64,000 nucleotides of DNA from Thalassobium sp. (GTDB taxonomy: Bacteria; Pseudomonadota; Gammaproteobacteria; Pseudomonadales; Oceanobacteraceae), in NCBI GenBank assembly GCA_002733205.1, contig NVUW01000002.1, positions 186,001-250,000 of the forward strand. The letters run 5' to 3'. Below the pieces are notes generated by a model. That model was not told the origin of the DNA and did not search any database. It saw only the letters and a program-made list of their open reading frames with translations. The translations under genes were made by a program, and so were the position numbers. The number at the start of each line of letters is the position of its first letter. Position 1 is the stretch's first letter. Positions 63,225 to 64,000 of the stretch are shown piece after piece.

Positions 63225-64000
63225 ATGGATGTAACGCCCCCAAGAAAACTACTCCTACTTACCGCCGCCATCACCGCATTAACAGCATGCGGTGGTAGCT
63301 CCAGCAGCAGCTCAAATAACACGCCGCTTCCGGTTACTCCAGATCCGGTTGTTCCAGACCCCGATCCCGTTACTCCAGATCCCGCCGTTACCCTCAGCGG
63401 CAAAGCGGCTGACGGCTACCTGAGCAATGCCAGAGTCTGTCTCGACATAAACAGCAACCTCAAGTGCGATGCCAACGAACCCACCACCACCACGGGTGCC
63501 GGTGGCAGCTATGTTTTACCGGAAGTCACACAAGAGCAAAGCAACACTTACACCATCGTGGTTGAAGCCATTGCAGGACAAACCATTGATGAAGACAGCC
63601 CGGACACTGCCATCACTCAGAGCTACAGCCTCAGCGCACCGGCTGGCGAAACCTTTATCAGCCCGCTCAGCTCGCTGGTACAAAACGCCATGCGCAGCAA
63701 CGCCGCACTGACAAAAGAAGACGCAGCCGATCAAATTCGTACCGCATTAGGCTTACCTGAAGACAGCGATATTCTGTCAGACTACGTTGACGCCGGAGAT
63801 ACCGACACTCACGAGCGTGCTCAGTTTATTACGGCCGTTTTAGCCAATGCCCTTACACAATCACAGACCAATGCCGGTGGCAACGGCCTGTCGGATGCGC
63901 AATTTGGCCCGGTGCTGAATGCCATTTTGGGCCGTATCATCGCGCAGAGCGAAGACATTGTTGATGCAATCGATAATGGTGATGAGCCAGCGGATGTTGA
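63225..64000 (+). CDS. Hypothetical lipoprotein (partial, C-terminus outside window)
   Basis: The 258 visible residues start at ATG 63225 and remain open to the window end. A lipoprotein signal (LLLLTAAITALTA-C22) is followed by a Ser-rich and Pro/Asp/Val repeat linker (PVTPDPVVPDPDP and so on). The mature region begins VTLSGKAADGYLSNARVCLD with a calcium-loop-like DINSNLKCDANEP, then a carboxypeptidase-regulatory-like beta fold and a helical region. No family named. AAAGGAACGC upstream supports the start. Confidence 0.7.
   Translation, partial: MDVTPPRKLLLLTAAITALTACGGSSSSSSNNTPLPVTPDPVVPDPDPVTPDPAVTLSGKAADGYLSNARVCLDINSNLKCDANEPTTTTGAGGSYVLPEVTQEQSNTYTIVVEAIAGQTIDEDSPDTAITQSYSLSAPAGETFISPLSSLVQNAMRSNAALTKEDAADQIRTALGLPEDSDILSDYVDAGDTDTHERAQFITAVLANALTQSQTNAGGNGLSDAQFGPVLNAILGRIIAQSEDIVDAIDNGDEPADV

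Overview
The window is a stretch of gammaproteobacterial chromosome, most like the Oceanospirillales/Pseudomonadales. That placement rests on gene content: an algQ/Rsd gene, an AlgP-like histone, a TIGR02444 gene and a YheS-type ABC-F ATPase lie close together; a PA4642-family gene is present; and enterobacterial-type blocks are kept (ubiH-pepP-ygfB / zapA-6S RNA-fau, and nudE / yrfG-hslR-hslO-pckA). Most of the window is core chromosome with dense genes, clear rho-independent terminators and a visible sigma-54 promoter. I name no species.

Layout: 1-5.3 kb is the ubiquinone/aminopeptidase block (minus strand), diverging from zapA, the 6S RNA and fau, then a 41-residue membrane peptide and an EVE/CDGSH pair. 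5.3-8.9 kb holds a SnoaL-like protein, an alpha/beta hydrolase and glnA with a canonical -24/-12 promoter, diverging from typA. 10.8-16.3 kb holds a periplasmic binding protein, malic enzyme, a CpxA/CpxR-like two-component system and an AI-2E family permease. 16.4-20 kb holds tRNA-Leu(UAG), lrgAB and a hybrid kinase. 20-24.3 kb is nudE / yrfG-hslR-hslO-pckA. 24.4-32.3 kb holds a large lipoprotein, an SPFH protein, tex and gshA. 32.4-40.2 kb is the FliL-like / dsbB / algQ / WD40 lipoprotein / DUF4124 / ParA / algP / TIGR02444 / ABC-F block.

40.3-53.7 kb is the accessory-looking part. copA carries a clear CueR operator, but cueR lies about 3.2 kb away. Between them sit a GlyGly-CTERM exoprotein gene and a truncated tandem paralogue that share duplicated palindromic leaders. 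A fragment of a structured repeat abuts the copA operator. After a lipoprotein and a protein with calcium-loop motifs comes a solitary 1,261-residue SIR2-domain protein that resembles single-gene antiphage defence sirtuins. It is the best candidate for an interesting system here.

53.9-64 kb returns to core-like genes: an MHYT-domain hybrid kinase overlapping an HD-GYP response regulator (probable c-di-GMP module), a PA4642-family gene, trmB, a DUF423 gene, a 266-bp MITE-like element built from nested inverted repeats, ubiD with a ferredoxin-reductase gene, an MscS channel, and the start of a lipoprotein that runs off the window. The copA-side repeat fragment matches the left end of this MITE-like element, so the family is dispersed in the genome.
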